Shown piece after piece: positions 17,528 through 26,665 of a DNA stretch of 64,000 bases. A program made the translations under genes and the position numbers. The DNA comes from JARRPM01 sp963765545. GTDB taxonomy: Bacteria; Pseudomonadota; Gammaproteobacteria; Pseudomonadales; Halieaceae. Under the pieces are notes generated by a model. That model saw only the letters and a program-made list of their open reading frames with translations. It did not search any database and was not told the DNA's origin. Position 1 is the stretch's first letter; each line of letters opens with the position of its first letter. The DNA lies in contig CAVXWW010000004.1 of NCBI GenBank assembly GCA_963765545.1, positions 1,240,001-1,304,000 of the forward strand, read 5' to 3'.

Positions 17528-19960
17528 ATGGCGAGTGATGGATATATGGGCTGCGTCCGTGCAATTATCAGTGCCGTTATAATTGCCCCCTGCTTGCCGT
17601 CGTCAGTGATGGCCCAGGAAGAAAAACCCGCCATTGCACCAACGGACAAGCTGACCCTGGAAGAAGTGCTGGTCACCGCCAGCCGGCGCGTGGAAAACAT
17701 CCAGGAAGTTCCCATGTCAGTGTCCGCCTTCTCCGGCGACTTCTTCAGGGACTCGGGGGTCAACCAACTCAAAGACCTGGAACAGTATACGCCAAACCTC
17801 ACAATTATCCCCGGCGCCGATTCCAACTCTACCTCGATCAGGATACGGGGGATCGGCTCGGTAGGCACGAACTCGGGAATCGACCCCAGTGTGGGACTGT
17901 TTATCGACGGCGTGTACCAGGGACGCGCAGGGATGAGTATCAGTGACCTGATCGATGTCCAGCGCATCGAGGTCTTGCGGGGCCCCCAGGGCACACTGTA
18001 CGGCAAGAATACCGCCGCAGGCGCCATCAGTATTATCACCGCCCTGCCAACCGACGAATTCGAGTCGATGCTTGAAGCCAGTTACGACAGCAATGAGCAG
18101 GTCGAACTTCGCGGCATGGTTAACATCCCGTTTGGCAACTCTGGCAATGCCCTGCGCCTGTCGGGCTTTGGTATCGACGGCGACCACCTGTACGAAAACA
18201 CCTACGACGGCCAGGGCCTGAACGACAGCAACAAGTGGGGCGCGAGATCGCGGATACTGCTGGACTCGGACGACCAAAATGGCAGTGACGGATTGGGACA
18301 ACTTGTCGTCAGCCTGGATTACACCAGGGAAGACACCGATTGCTGTGCCTTTGCCGTTATCGACTATGACGGCCTGTCCACCCTGAACGTACCCGTCACC
18401 AACAACCCATCCGCGCAGTGGCAGGAAATGCTCGGCCTGAATGCCCTGGGCCAGCCTATAATGCAATACAACGCTTTTGAGGATACCGCTGGGTTCAAAC
18501 CGCCCAAAGCAGACCCCTTCAGTGATGACTACTGGATGGACGGCGACCTGCATAACAAGGTGGAGGTTGGTGGCGTCGCGGTGGAATGGAATAAGGACCT
18601 CGCAAACGAAAACGCCCTCACGCTCATTAATGCCTGGCGCCACTACGAGTCGGACAGCGAGTATGATGGTGACTTCACTGCTTACGACGCGGTACAGGGC
18701 TCCACAGATATCAAGCTGGACCAGTACTCCAGCGAGCTGCGCATCACCTCTCCTGGAGGCGAGACCTTTGACACCCAGGGCGGGCTGTATGCTTACTACT
18801 CCGAAATGGACTCCAATGGCACCTTTGCCATGTCACAACAGCTGGTCCGGAATATCGGCGTTGGTTTCGATGTACTGTTTCCCAACGGTACGCTCAACAT
18901 AGACGACAACGTATATAAAACCACCAGCTTCGCGGCCTTTGGCCAGGTTGTCTGGAACTACAGTGAAAAATTAAGCGCTACCCTGGGCTTGCGATACACC
19001 TGGGAGAAAAAGGAGCGCGACGGCTCACAGATCACTACCCCCACCTCCCCTATCGATATCCCCCCGGTAGCTGGCCCGGATATTTATTACGACGAGAGTC
19101 GAACGGACTCGGACGCCTCCCCGTCAATTAACCTGCGTTATTTCTTCCGTGAGGACGTCATGGGTTACGCGCTGGTGAGCCGCGGCTTCAAGTCGGGCGG
19201 CTATGACCAAAGGCGCACGGTCAGTGGGTCCAGTGGCGAGTTTGATCCGGAGAAGGCAACCAACTACGAGCTCGGTTGGAAAACCACCTGGGCTGATAGT
19301 CGCCTGCAAGCGAACGGTGCATTGTTTTACGTGGATTATGAGGATTTCCAATCCCAGACCTTCGACGGCTCCAGTATCAGGGTCATCAACGCCGGCAACA
19401 TGGAGAGCTATGGCGCCGAGCTGGAGCTGATATTCATTCCAATGGCGGACACCATCATGGGCACCGCTATCGGCTACAACAAGGCGGAATACGGCTCCTT
19501 CGATAATGGCCAGTGCACTGTTGAACAGGCCTTCGGGGAATACTATATCGTGGACGGAGCCCAGGGCGGCGCACCAGGCCTGGCATCGGTCTGCACCCAG
19601 GACCTGAAAGGCAAGCCGCTGGACAATGCCCCCGAATGGACCGTCAGTTCCCACATACAATACGATATGGAACTGAGTGAGAAACTGAACGGGGTCGCAA
19701 GATTGGAACACAGTTATATTGACAGCTACTTCCTGGACCAGGATCTTGACACTCACCTGCAGAACGACGAGGTCAACCTGATCAACCTGAGACTGACGGT
19801 CAGTGATAAGAGCAATGAATGGGAAGTGGCGCTGTGGGGGCGTAACCTGCTGGATGAAGACTACTACGCCATAGGAATCGACATACCCACATTGGGCGGC
19901 TACGCGGCTATCACGGCTCCCGAGGCCACGTATGGCATTACGGTGCGGATATACAATTGA
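17528..19960 (+). CDS. TonB-dependent outer-membrane receptor
   Basis: 810 aa from the ATG at 17528; the reading frame stays open further upstream but that would run through operator C. Signal peptide ending near VMAQ, TonB box region LEEVLVTASRR, plug domain (VPMSVSAFSGDF... RGIGSVG... GPQGTLYGKNTAAGAI) and a 22-strand barrel ending in the aromatic-terminated GITVRIYN. This subfamily is common for import of hydrophobic or plant/algal compounds. It leads a plus-strand operon with the ATC-hydrolase-like gene, a small protein and an SDR, and is likely the uptake route for the pathway substrate. Confidence 0.9.
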   Translation: MASDGYMGCVRAIISAVIIAPCLPSSVMAQEEKPAIAPTDKLTLEEVLVTASRRVENIQEVPMSVSAFSGDFFRDSGVNQLKDLEQYTPNLTIIPGADSNSTSIRIRGIGSVGTNSGIDPSVGLFIDGVYQGRAGMSISDLIDVQRIEVLRGPQGTLYGKNTAAGAISIITALPTDEFESMLEASYDSNEQVELRGMVNIPFGNSGNALRLSGFGIDGDHLYENTYDGQGLNDSNKWGARSRILLDSDDQNGSDGLGQLVVSLDYTREDTDCCAFAVIDYDGLSTLNVPVTNNPSAQWQEMLGLNALGQPIMQYNAFEDTAGFKPPKADPFSDDYWMDGDLHNKVEVGGVAVEWNKDLANENALTLINAWRHYESDSEYDGDFTAYDAVQGSTDIKLDQYSSELRITSPGGETFDTQGGLYAYYSEMDSNGTFAMSQQLVRNIGVGFDVLFPNGTLNIDDNVYKTTSFAAFGQVVWNYSEKLSATLGLRYTWEKKERDGSQITTPTSPIDIPPVAGPDIYYDESRTDSDASPSINLRYFFREDVMGYALVSRGFKSGGYDQRRTVSGSSGEFDPEKATNYELGWKTTWADSRLQANGALFYVDYEDFQSQTFDGSSIRVINAGNMESYGAELELIFIPMADTIMGTAIGYNKAEYGSFDNGQCTVEQAFGEYYIVDGAQGGAPGLASVCTQDLKGKPLDNAPEWTVSSHIQYDMELSEKLNGVARLEHSYIDSYFLDQDLDTHLQNDEVNLINLRLTVSDKSNEWEVALWGRNLLDEDYYAIGIDIPTLGGYAAITAPEATYGITVRIYN

Positions 19961-20006
19961 CTACACTGTAATGAACACAGCGAGACCTAAGGAAGGACGA
20001 CTCGAC

Positions 20007-20813
20007 ATGCGAGACGATGCCATCATCACCAGTGACCAGGGCACCGGTCGGGTAACCAGCGCCAGAAAGTCAGGATTCTATTACAACTGGGGCCCACAGG
20101 CATGGATCGACATGTGGATGTCAAACAGCATGTTGCTCAAAAAGGCCATGCCGATCATCAGTCACACCTTCGTACCCATTCTTCGCCTGTCCGGTGACAG
20201 GGAGCAGGTTGACCGCGATTACGCCGAGATCAAGTCACGCCGGGAAATCGTCAGCCGGTTCGAATCGCCCCGTGAGAAATGGCGCAAACGCTACGGCAAT
20301 TTTGTGCGGGAAGCGGAGTGGGCACTGCTGGAGCTACGCAAGCATTACAGCCAGAAGCAGTACGAGGAGATTGTAATAGGCACCTCCGTGGCACTGTCCT
20401 ATGAAACATCCGCCGACTTCCTCAATATGATGAACAGCATGTCGGAGAAGAACAAGAACAAGAAAGCGCGGGCCGCCAAAGACGGCAGCACCAAGCCGGG
20501 CCGCTGGAGCACGTTCCTGTTCGAAACCTTCAATCCCGCTCACTGGCTCACCGGGCCTGCAACCGTCACCGAGTATGATCCCAGCCGCGGTATTACCGTG
20601 ATGGAAATACCCGATTGCGCCTGGCACAGCTGCGCACGCGCCGACAGTCTGCCCAACCCCAACGCCCTGCCCGAGGAAGGCTGCCTGAATATCTGCAAGG
20701 GCCCATTCGAGGCGCTGTTCAATGGGGAGGGCGGCGGCCTGAAGATGGAATTTGACCCACACCTGCCCGAAACCTCTTGCACTGTGCGCATGAGCTGGCA
20801 AACCAATCAATAA
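20007..20813 (+). CDS. ATC-hydrolase-like protein (L-2-amino-thiazoline-4-carboxylate hydrolase family, tentative)
   Basis: 268 aa starting at 20007, with AAGGAAGGA 9 bases upstream, 46 bases after the TonB gene. The C-terminal third has the pattern of this Cys-containing family: DCAWHSCARAD, then EEGCLNICKGPF, then FDPHLPETSCTVRMSW, with several spaced cysteines that could be catalytic or metal-binding. N-terminal half is helical with a MLLKKAMPIISHTFVPIL segment. Family members hydrolyse cyclic C-N/C-S bonds or act in cofactor chemistry. Its link to a TonB receptor suggests a role on the imported compound. The family call rests on the C-terminal pattern only. Confidence 0.5.
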   Translation: MRDDAIITSDQGTGRVTSARKSGFYYNWGPQAWIDMWMSNSMLLKKAMPIISHTFVPILRLSGDREQVDRDYAEIKSRREIVSRFESPREKWRKRYGNFVREAEWALLELRKHYSQKQYEEIVIGTSVALSYETSADFLNMMNSMSEKNKNKKARAAKDGSTKPGRWSTFLFETFNPAHWLTGPATVTEYDPSRGITVMEIPDCAWHSCARADSLPNPNALPEEGCLNICKGPFEALFNGEGGGLKMEFDPHLPETSCTVRMSWQTNQ

Positions 20814-20818
20814 TCCCT

Positions 20819-21019
20819 ATGTGGCATCTGTTCGAATTATTCGCGCCACAAAAACGCCTGCTGCAGCAGGACAAGGAAATCCATCAGCTGCGGCGGGAAC
20901 TGAAGGTACTGCAAACCCAAAACGACAGCATGCGCGACGGCATGCGCCGCTGTGTCAGTTGCGAATACCGAATCGATTACAAGCGCCGGCAGGATGAGGC
21001 GCTGGATCGCTCACTTTAA
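20819..21019 (+). CDS. Small charged protein with a CxxC motif
   Basis: 66 aa beginning 5 bases after the preceding stop. A hydrophobic start (MWHLFELFAP), then a heptad-like helix (KRLLQQDKEIHQLRRELKVLQTQ is too long to be loop; likely coiled coil) and a C-terminal RRCVSCEYRIDYKRRQDEAL. Not recognised. The gene order suggests translational coupling to the ATC-hydrolase-like gene and a possible accessory role. Confidence 0.55.
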   Translation: MWHLFELFAPQKRLLQQDKEIHQLRRELKVLQTQNDSMRDGMRRCVSCEYRIDYKRRQDEALDRSL

Positions 21020-21059
21020 CTTCCACCACAGAACTTGACTCTATACCCGGAGAAACACT

Positions 21060-21923
21060 ATGTCAGTCATACTCGTCACCGGCAGCAGCACCGGCATCGG
21101 CCAGGAAACGGCCCTGCATATGGCCCGCAAAGGCCACCAGGTCTACGCGGCCGTGCGCAGCCCGCAAACCGCCACTGACTTACGCGATAACATCGCGGCT
21201 GAGAAACTGCCGGTCGAGGTGATTGAGCTGGATCTACTGAAGCCTGACACTATCGATGCAGCGGTCGAACAGATTGTGGCCCGCAGCGGTCGTATCGACG
21301 CACTTGTAAACAACGCCGGTATCGGCGACGGCCGGGCGGTGGAGGAAACACCGCTGGAGGTAGTGCGCGAGATTTTCGAGACCAATTACTTTGGCACCGT
21401 GAGTGTGCTGCGCGCGGTCACTCCCGTTATGCGCAAGCAGCGCTCGGGTCGCATCGTCAACGTGGGCTCACTGGCAGGAAAAGTGGTGATGGGATGTCAC
21501 GCCCACTATTCCGCCTCCAAGTGGGCCATGGAAGGCATGAGTGAAGCGCTGGCTTTCGAGATGGCCGAGTTTAACGTACGCGTCGCGGTGATCCAGCCAG
21601 GCGTGGTACTCACCCCTATCTGGGGCAAGGGTGAAATGCCCACAGAGGTTTCACCGTACGACAACTCCATGCAGCGTTTGGGAAAGTTTTTCGAATTCGG
21701 CCTGAACCGCCCTGCCATGCCGGCGGACGTTGCCACGGCCATTGCCCACGCTATCGAATCAGACAAACCCCATTTTCGTTACCCCGTGGGGCCAGACGCG
21801 GTCGAAACCATTGCCGCTCGCAGCAAGGTCTCTGATGATGAATGGATTGAGGCCAACTGCCTGCAGGGCGATGCCTTTGCTGATCGTATGGCCGAGTTGG
21901 TGGGAGTCGACTACTACCGCTAG
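21060..21923 (+). CDS. SDR-family oxidoreductase (17-beta-HSD-like)
   Basis: 287 aa. GSSTGIGQETA near residue 7, NNAGIG near 85, Ser in NVGSLAGK near 140, and YSASK near 154-158 complete the classical SDR site. The C-terminal segment is longer than in a 250-aa SDR and resembles 17-beta-hydroxysteroid dehydrogenase/retinol dehydrogenase-type enzymes acting on bulky alcohols. GGAG precedes the ATG. Probably the last gene of the TonB operon. It overlaps the convergent P450 gene by 4 bases. Confidence 0.88.
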   Translation: MSVILVTGSSTGIGQETALHMARKGHQVYAAVRSPQTATDLRDNIAAEKLPVEVIELDLLKPDTIDAAVEQIVARSGRIDALVNNAGIGDGRAVEETPLEVVREIFETNYFGTVSVLRAVTPVMRKQRSGRIVNVGSLAGKVVMGCHAHYSASKWAMEGMSEALAFEMAEFNVRVAVIQPGVVLTPIWGKGEMPTEVSPYDNSMQRLGKFFEFGLNRPAMPADVATAIAHAIESDKPHFRYPVGPDAVETIAARSKVSDDEWIEANCLQGDAFADRMAELVGVDYYR

Positions 21924-23167
21924 GGTGTGTCCTGCCTGGGCTCATAGCTGATATGCAGGCTCTTTAGCCCGCGCAGCACCACATTGGGCCAGTGAGTCAG
22001 GTCGTTCTTGCCCGGTACCAGCTGAATATTGGCAAGACGCTGCAGCAGCTTGCGAAACGCTACCTGCATCTCCTTGCGCGCGAGCATGGCGCCCGGGCAA
22101 AAATGCGTACCCTGGCCAAAAGCCAGGTGATCGTCGGCATTGGCGCGACAGACGTCCATTGCCTCGGGTCGCTCAAATACCGCCTCGTCACGATTGCCCG
22201 CCGCATAGCGCAGCATCAACAGGGAATCCTTGGGAATCGCCGTTCCGCGGATTTCGGTATCGCGGGTGACTACTCGCCACAGGCCGGCGGAAGGGGTTTC
22301 CAGCCGCAGGATTTCCTCCACAGCGTTGTTGATCATTGCCGGGTCATCCAGCAACAACTGCAACTGGTCAGACAGCTGGATGAGTGACAACATACCGCCG
22401 GTGATAGCCGAGGTCGTCGTTTCATTACCAGCCACCAGCAGCTGCTGAATCATGCTCAGCAGCTCTTCCAGGGTCATCAGGCGGCCATCCTCTATGGTGG
22501 TATTGGCCAGATCCGAAATCATGTCATCGCGTGGCGTGGCGCGCCTGTTCTCTATCACCCGCACCATGTACTGCTGGTATTCGACAATCAGTTTGGCATT
22601 CTCTATTTCCTCGTCCGGCGTCACCATGCCGCCCAGGCGAGAGGCAAACGCATCTGACCAGGCTTTGATCTTGCGCAGGTCATCGCGAGGCACACCGAGC
22701 TGGTCGGCGATCACGTAGACGGGCAACGGGGTCGCGAAGTCACGTACGAACTCGCACTCCCCCTTCTCCAACATGCCGTCGATAAGTTCATCGACAATCT
22801 GCTCCATATAGGCCTGCATTTTCTCAACACGCTTGGCGGAAAACACCTTGTTGATCAGTGAGCGATAGACCTTGTGCTGTGGCGGATCCATGGTGAGCAG
22901 TGTATCGACCTGCTCATAGCCGTCCTCGTAGATCTGTGCCGCGGCGGGCGTAGGTTCCGGCCCCTGCAGCAGATAACGAAAGTCACTGGAAAAGGTCTCG
23001 GTGTCCTTGGCCGCCTGGCGAATGTCATCGAGCCGGGAAATCATGTAGATGTTGGTACCCGGCAGCAGGTATACAGGCGCCTGCTCACGCAGCACCTGGT
23101 AAAACTCAAACGGGGATTCAATCACCTCGGGAGCAAAGAAATCGAAATCGGCGGGACACTTGGCCAT
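21920..23167 (-). CDS. Cytochrome P450
   Basis: 415 aa from the ATG at 23167 (GGAG 9 bases upstream), preferred over the longer frame to 23221. I-helix oxygen-binding AGNETTTS, K-helix EEILRLE (ExxR) and the haem loop FGQGTHFCPG with the Cys thiolate are all present. Soluble bacterial class needing ferredoxin and a reductase, none of which is adjacent. It is divergent from the ThuA-acyl-CoA dehydrogenase-Rieske operon across operator D. Likely hydroxylates the imported substrate. Confidence 0.92.
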   Translation of the reverse strand: MAKCPADFDFFAPEVIESPFEFYQVLREQAPVYLLPGTNIYMISRLDDIRQAAKDTETFSSDFRYLLQGPEPTPAAAQIYEDGYEQVDTLLTMDPPQHKVYRSLINKVFSAKRVEKMQAYMEQIVDELIDGMLEKGECEFVRDFATPLPVYVIADQLGVPRDDLRKIKAWSDAFASRLGGMVTPDEEIENAKLIVEYQQYMVRVIENRRATPRDDMISDLANTTIEDGRLMTLEELLSMIQQLLVAGNETTTSAITGGMLSLIQLSDQLQLLLDDPAMINNAVEEILRLETPSAGLWRVVTRDTEIRGTAIPKDSLLMLRYAAGNRDEAVFERPEAMDVCRANADDHLAFGQGTHFCPGAMLARKEMQVAFRKLLQRLANIQLVPGKNDLTHWPNVVLRGLKSLHISYEPRQDTP

Positions 23168-23233
23168 TCGGCACTCCATGCACGTTAAATTGCAGATATT
23201 TTTCCAGACGCGGGCTTCCACAACCGGTACCCC

Positions 23234-23297
23234 ACATTATCGAATATAAAATAAACAGTCAATTCTGATTGTTTTTTATAAGGCGGTTTGTTAACTT
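23234..23297. promoter_or_regulatory. TetR-type operator D with divergent overlapping promoters
   Basis: AAACAG-TCAATT-CTGATT at 23253-23270, extended by GTTT on the right. Rightward: TTGTTT (23269-23274), 17 bases, TAACTT (23292-23297) toward the ThuA operon. Leftward: TTGACT (complement of 23257-23262), 17 bases, TAATGT (complement of 23234-23239) toward the P450. Same architecture as operator C, with the spacer TCAATT identical. Confidence 0.75.
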
Positions 23298-23419
23298 GCG
23301 AGAATGGTGCCGCAACCAACTCCCGCCAGTGCTAACGGGCTGAGTGAGATCAGTGGTTTGTTGCGTTGCACACGCTTTCAGACCCGACAATCCAGCAGCA
23401 GGAAAGGCGAACAGCCAAT

Positions 23420-24190
23420 ATGAGCAAGAGCGATCGCATTGATGTCTATCTCGTGGCCGGGGGTAAGTATCACAACATAGACCATGCTCGCCTGGAGCTG
23501 CTGAAACTGCTGGCAGAACACCCCCGGATCAAAGTGCGAGTGGGCGAGGACTACTCCGATATCGACACCATTTGCGAATCAGACTTTATCGTGAGCTACA
23601 CCTGCGACGTCATACCCGACAGCGCACAAACACAGCGGCTGCACAGCTATATGCACAACGGTGGCAAGTGGTTCGCCCTGCACGGCACCAACTCGATACT
23701 GGAATTCCTGGCACCTGATGCCAACGGTAATCCACGGGTAGACTGCCCCGAGCACAACAAGCCATTTATGGAAATCCTGGGCAGCCAGTTCATGGCTCAC
23801 CCTCCAATACAGGAATACCAGGTACTGGCCACGGAGCCCGGTCACCCCCTGGTCAAAGACATACCCGTATTTACAGTGGACGACGAACTGTACCTCAGCA
23901 AGTTCCACGGCGAATACCAGACCCTGTTACATGCCCAATGGTCGGAGCCGGTAGACAATTTTGTGCGCGATGACTGGATCAAGGACAGCGATGTGCAACC
24001 GGTGCTCTACCTGCACCCCTACGGCCAGGGCACGGTACTGTACCTGACCCTGGGACACTGCCGGGGCAAGTACGATATGCAACCACTGATTGAAGAGTAC
24101 CCGGTACCCGAGGAAGGCGCCTGGCGCAGCCCGGAGTTTTATGAACTGCTGCGCCGTGGTATGCGGTGGGCCATGGCTCCAGGCCAATAG
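23420..24190 (+). CDS. ThuA-like domain protein
   Basis: 256 aa from the ATG at 23420 (AGGAAAGG upstream). Class I glutamine-amidotransferase-like ThuA fold: the start YLVAGGKYHNIDHARLELLKLLAEHP, FALHGTNSILEF and YLTLGHCRGKYD follow the trehalose-utilisation ThuA pattern. A Cys nucleophile typical of true amidotransferases is not evident (HGTNS instead). Members are often linked to sugar or aromatic catabolism but the reaction is not established. It leads an operon with an acyl-CoA dehydrogenase and a Rieske oxygenase. Confidence 0.75.
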   Translation: MSKSDRIDVYLVAGGKYHNIDHARLELLKLLAEHPRIKVRVGEDYSDIDTICESDFIVSYTCDVIPDSAQTQRLHSYMHNGGKWFALHGTNSILEFLAPDANGNPRVDCPEHNKPFMEILGSQFMAHPPIQEYQVLATEPGHPLVKDIPVFTVDDELYLSKFHGEYQTLLHAQWSEPVDNFVRDDWIKDSDVQPVLYLHPYGQGTVLYLTLGHCRGKYDMQPLIEEYPVPEEGAWRSPEFYELLRRGMRWAMAPGQ

Positions 24191-24206
24191 GGTTACAGAG
24201 GCCAGC

Positions 24207-25394
24207 ATGGATTTAATATTCACCGGGCAAGAACTCGCATTCCAGCAGGAGGTCAGGCAATTTCTCGCTGACAAGCTCCCCGATCATATCGTGGAGGCCA
24301 CTGCCAATAATTCCAGCGTGTTCGTTGAAAAGGATATTGCTCTGCAATGGCAGGCCATCCTCGTGGAACAGGGCTGGGCAGTACCCCAGTGGCCGGTTGA
24401 GCAAGGCGGCACCGACTGGACGCCGGCCCAGAAATACCTTTTCAGCAAGGAGTGCTATCTCGCCGGCGCCCCCATGCTCATACCCCTGGGCCTGCTGATG
24501 CTGGCACCGGTGATCATGGCGTTTGGTAGCGAACAGCAAAAGCAGGAGCTACTGCCTAAAATACTCTCGGGGGAACACTACTGGTGCCAGGGCTATTCCG
24601 AGCCGGGCGCCGGTTCCGACCTGGCCAGCCTGAAACTGAAAGCACAGTCTGATGGTGATGACTATATTCTCAACGGCTCCAAGATCTGGACAACGCACGC
24701 CCACCTCGCGGATCATATTTTCTGCCTGGTGCGTACAGGCAACAGTGGCAAGCCCCAGCATGGAATCAGTTTCCTGCTGGTAGATATGGACCTTCCCGGG
24801 GTTACTGTCACCCCCATTCACACCATGGCGGGAGACCTTGAGGTCAACCAGGTCTTTTTCGAAAATGTGCGGGTAGCAAAGAGCAACCGTATCGGTGAGG
24901 AAAACAAGGGCTGGCAATACGCCAAGTACCTGCTGGAGTTCGAGCGCGGTGGTGGCTTCAGTGCCCCGCGCATCCAGCACGAATTGCAACGCCTTGGCCA
25001 GCTGGTGTCTCGCGCACGAGAAAACAATCCCGGATTTGACGCCGGTGGTGACATCGCCAGGCGCATCGCCAGGGTGGAAATTGACCTGAAAGCACTGGAG
25101 ATAACAGAGCTGCGCATTCTCTCTGCCGTCAGCGGTGGGGGCAACCCCGGACCCGAGTCCTCTATCCTGAAACTGAACACCACCCGGCTGGAGCAGGAGA
25201 TCAACGAGCTGTCGGTGGATGTACTGGGCTACGAAGGTTTTGCCATGAACCCCATTGCAGACGGCAGCCCGAACCGGCCGGACTTCATCAGCTCGGTGGT
25301 ACCGCGCTACCTGAATAATCGCGCCGCCTCCATCTTCGGTGGATCCCAGGAAGTGCAACGCAATATCATAGCTAAAATGGTGCTCGGCCTCTAA
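24207..25394 (+). CDS. Acyl-CoA dehydrogenase family protein
   Basis: 395 aa from the ATG at 24207, 16 bases after the ThuA stop. It shows the full acyl-CoA dehydrogenase domain order: N-terminal helices (FTGQELAFQQEVRQFL), the FAD-binding strand GYSEPGAGSDLASLK, ILNGSKIWTTHAH, and a C-terminal GGSQEVQRNIIAKMVLG. This layout is typical of the FadE-type enzymes used in sterol, terpenoid or branched-chain degradation. It could pair with the 7812 protein. Confidence 0.88.
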   Translation: MDLIFTGQELAFQQEVRQFLADKLPDHIVEATANNSSVFVEKDIALQWQAILVEQGWAVPQWPVEQGGTDWTPAQKYLFSKECYLAGAPMLIPLGLLMLAPVIMAFGSEQQKQELLPKILSGEHYWCQGYSEPGAGSDLASLKLKAQSDGDDYILNGSKIWTTHAHLADHIFCLVRTGNSGKPQHGISFLLVDMDLPGVTVTPIHTMAGDLEVNQVFFENVRVAKSNRIGEENKGWQYAKYLLEFERGGGFSAPRIQHELQRLGQLVSRARENNPGFDAGGDIARRIARVEIDLKALEITELRILSAVSGGGNPGPESSILKLNTTRLEQEINELSVDVLGYEGFAMNPIADGSPNRPDFISSVVPRYLNNRAASIFGGSQEVQRNIIAKMVLGL

Positions 25395-25438
25395 CACGTT
25401 CCGGCACCACCGCCCTACCCCACCAGGGAACCCCACAG

Positions 25439-26596
25439 ATGCAAAGACAGCAGCAAATAGAAGAACTTAAAACACTGATGGATCTGGTAGAGCGCAAGAC
25501 CACCGCCATGACAGATCAGGTGATGGAGATCGATGTAAAGGAGTACTACGACCCCGCGCAGTTCGAGCGAGAGAAAATCGAACTGTTTCGCAACTACCCT
25601 CAGTTTGTCGGCCCCAGCTGCATGATACCCGAGGCGGGCGACTACTTTGCATTCGACGATACCGGCATTCCCATCCTGATTGTGCGCCATGGCGATGGCG
25701 CACTCAGGGCATTCGTGAATATCTGCTCCCACCGGGGTGCGCCACTGAATGAGTGCGCTTCCGGCAAGGCAAAAAAGGGACGGCTGTTCTCCTGTCCCTA
25801 CCATGGCTGGACCTATGACCTGGATGGCGCCCTGGTGGGAGTACCCTTTGGCAACGAGGGATTCGACACCATAGACCGCGCCACCCTCGGGCTGAAACCC
25901 CTGCAGGTAGAAGAAAAACATGGCATGATTTTTGTGATGCCCAACCCCGACAAGCGCTTTGACATCGACGAGGTGCTGGGAGGCATCGGCGAGCGACTGT
26001 CAGGCTTTGGCTTCGATGATCACTACTACCTGGGCGCCAAGCAGGTCTTTACCGACTTCAGCTGGAAACTCAACATGGATACCTTCCATGAATACTATCA
26101 CTTTGAATTCCTCCACCCCGAAACCATTGGCAAGATGGCCTTCAGCAACCTGGGCACCTACCACCAATACGGGCGCAACCACTCCATGGGCTCCGCGGTG
26201 CTGGAAATCAACGACCTGAAAGAGATTCCGCAGGACGACTGGGTCCCACGCAAATACAGTTCATACGTCAACTATATCTTTCCCAATACGGTGATATTCG
26301 TGGTGGAGGATCACTTCCAGACCTGGCGAGTCTACCCTGTCAGCCCGGCTCGTTCGGTGGTGTACCACAGTATGTTCCTGCCCCGCGAGCCCGCCAACGA
26401 GGAAGAGCGCAAGCAGTACGAAGACTACTTCCAGATGATTAATGACGTGGCGGTGGCCGAGGACTACACCCTGGTGGACAAAATTCACAGGGGGCTCAAT
26501 GCCGGTATCGAGCGGAAGGTACTGATAGGGCGCAACGAACCCGGCGTGCAAAACATGCACCGCCAGTTGCACGATCTGCTGGGGCAGCCTGACTAG
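25439..26596 (+). CDS. Rieske non-haem iron oxygenase, alpha subunit
   Basis: 385 aa. Rieske 2Fe-2S ligands: CSHRGAPL near residue 98 and CPYHGWTY near 119. The mononuclear iron site follows in NMDTFHEYYHFEFLH (two His), with a distal carboxylate expected near 330. Such oxygenases hydroxylate or O/N-demethylate aromatic and other rings. A beta subunit, ferredoxin and reductase are not adjacent, so it is of the alpha-only type or uses external electron donors. AGGG precedes the ATG. Confidence 0.9.
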   Translation: MQRQQQIEELKTLMDLVERKTTAMTDQVMEIDVKEYYDPAQFEREKIELFRNYPQFVGPSCMIPEAGDYFAFDDTGIPILIVRHGDGALRAFVNICSHRGAPLNECASGKAKKGRLFSCPYHGWTYDLDGALVGVPFGNEGFDTIDRATLGLKPLQVEEKHGMIFVMPNPDKRFDIDEVLGGIGERLSGFGFDDHYYLGAKQVFTDFSWKLNMDTFHEYYHFEFLHPETIGKMAFSNLGTYHQYGRNHSMGSAVLEINDLKEIPQDDWVPRKYSSYVNYIFPNTVIFVVEDHFQTWRVYPVSPARSVVYHSMFLPREPANEEERKQYEDYFQMINDVAVAEDYTLVDKIHRGLNAGIERKVLIGRNEPGVQNMHRQLHDLLGQPD

Positions 26597-26665
26597 ACGC
26601 CGCCGGCACTATACAAAGTGTGTAGCGCAGGCTTGCCTTAATGAGTGACTCGCCCCACGGTTAGT

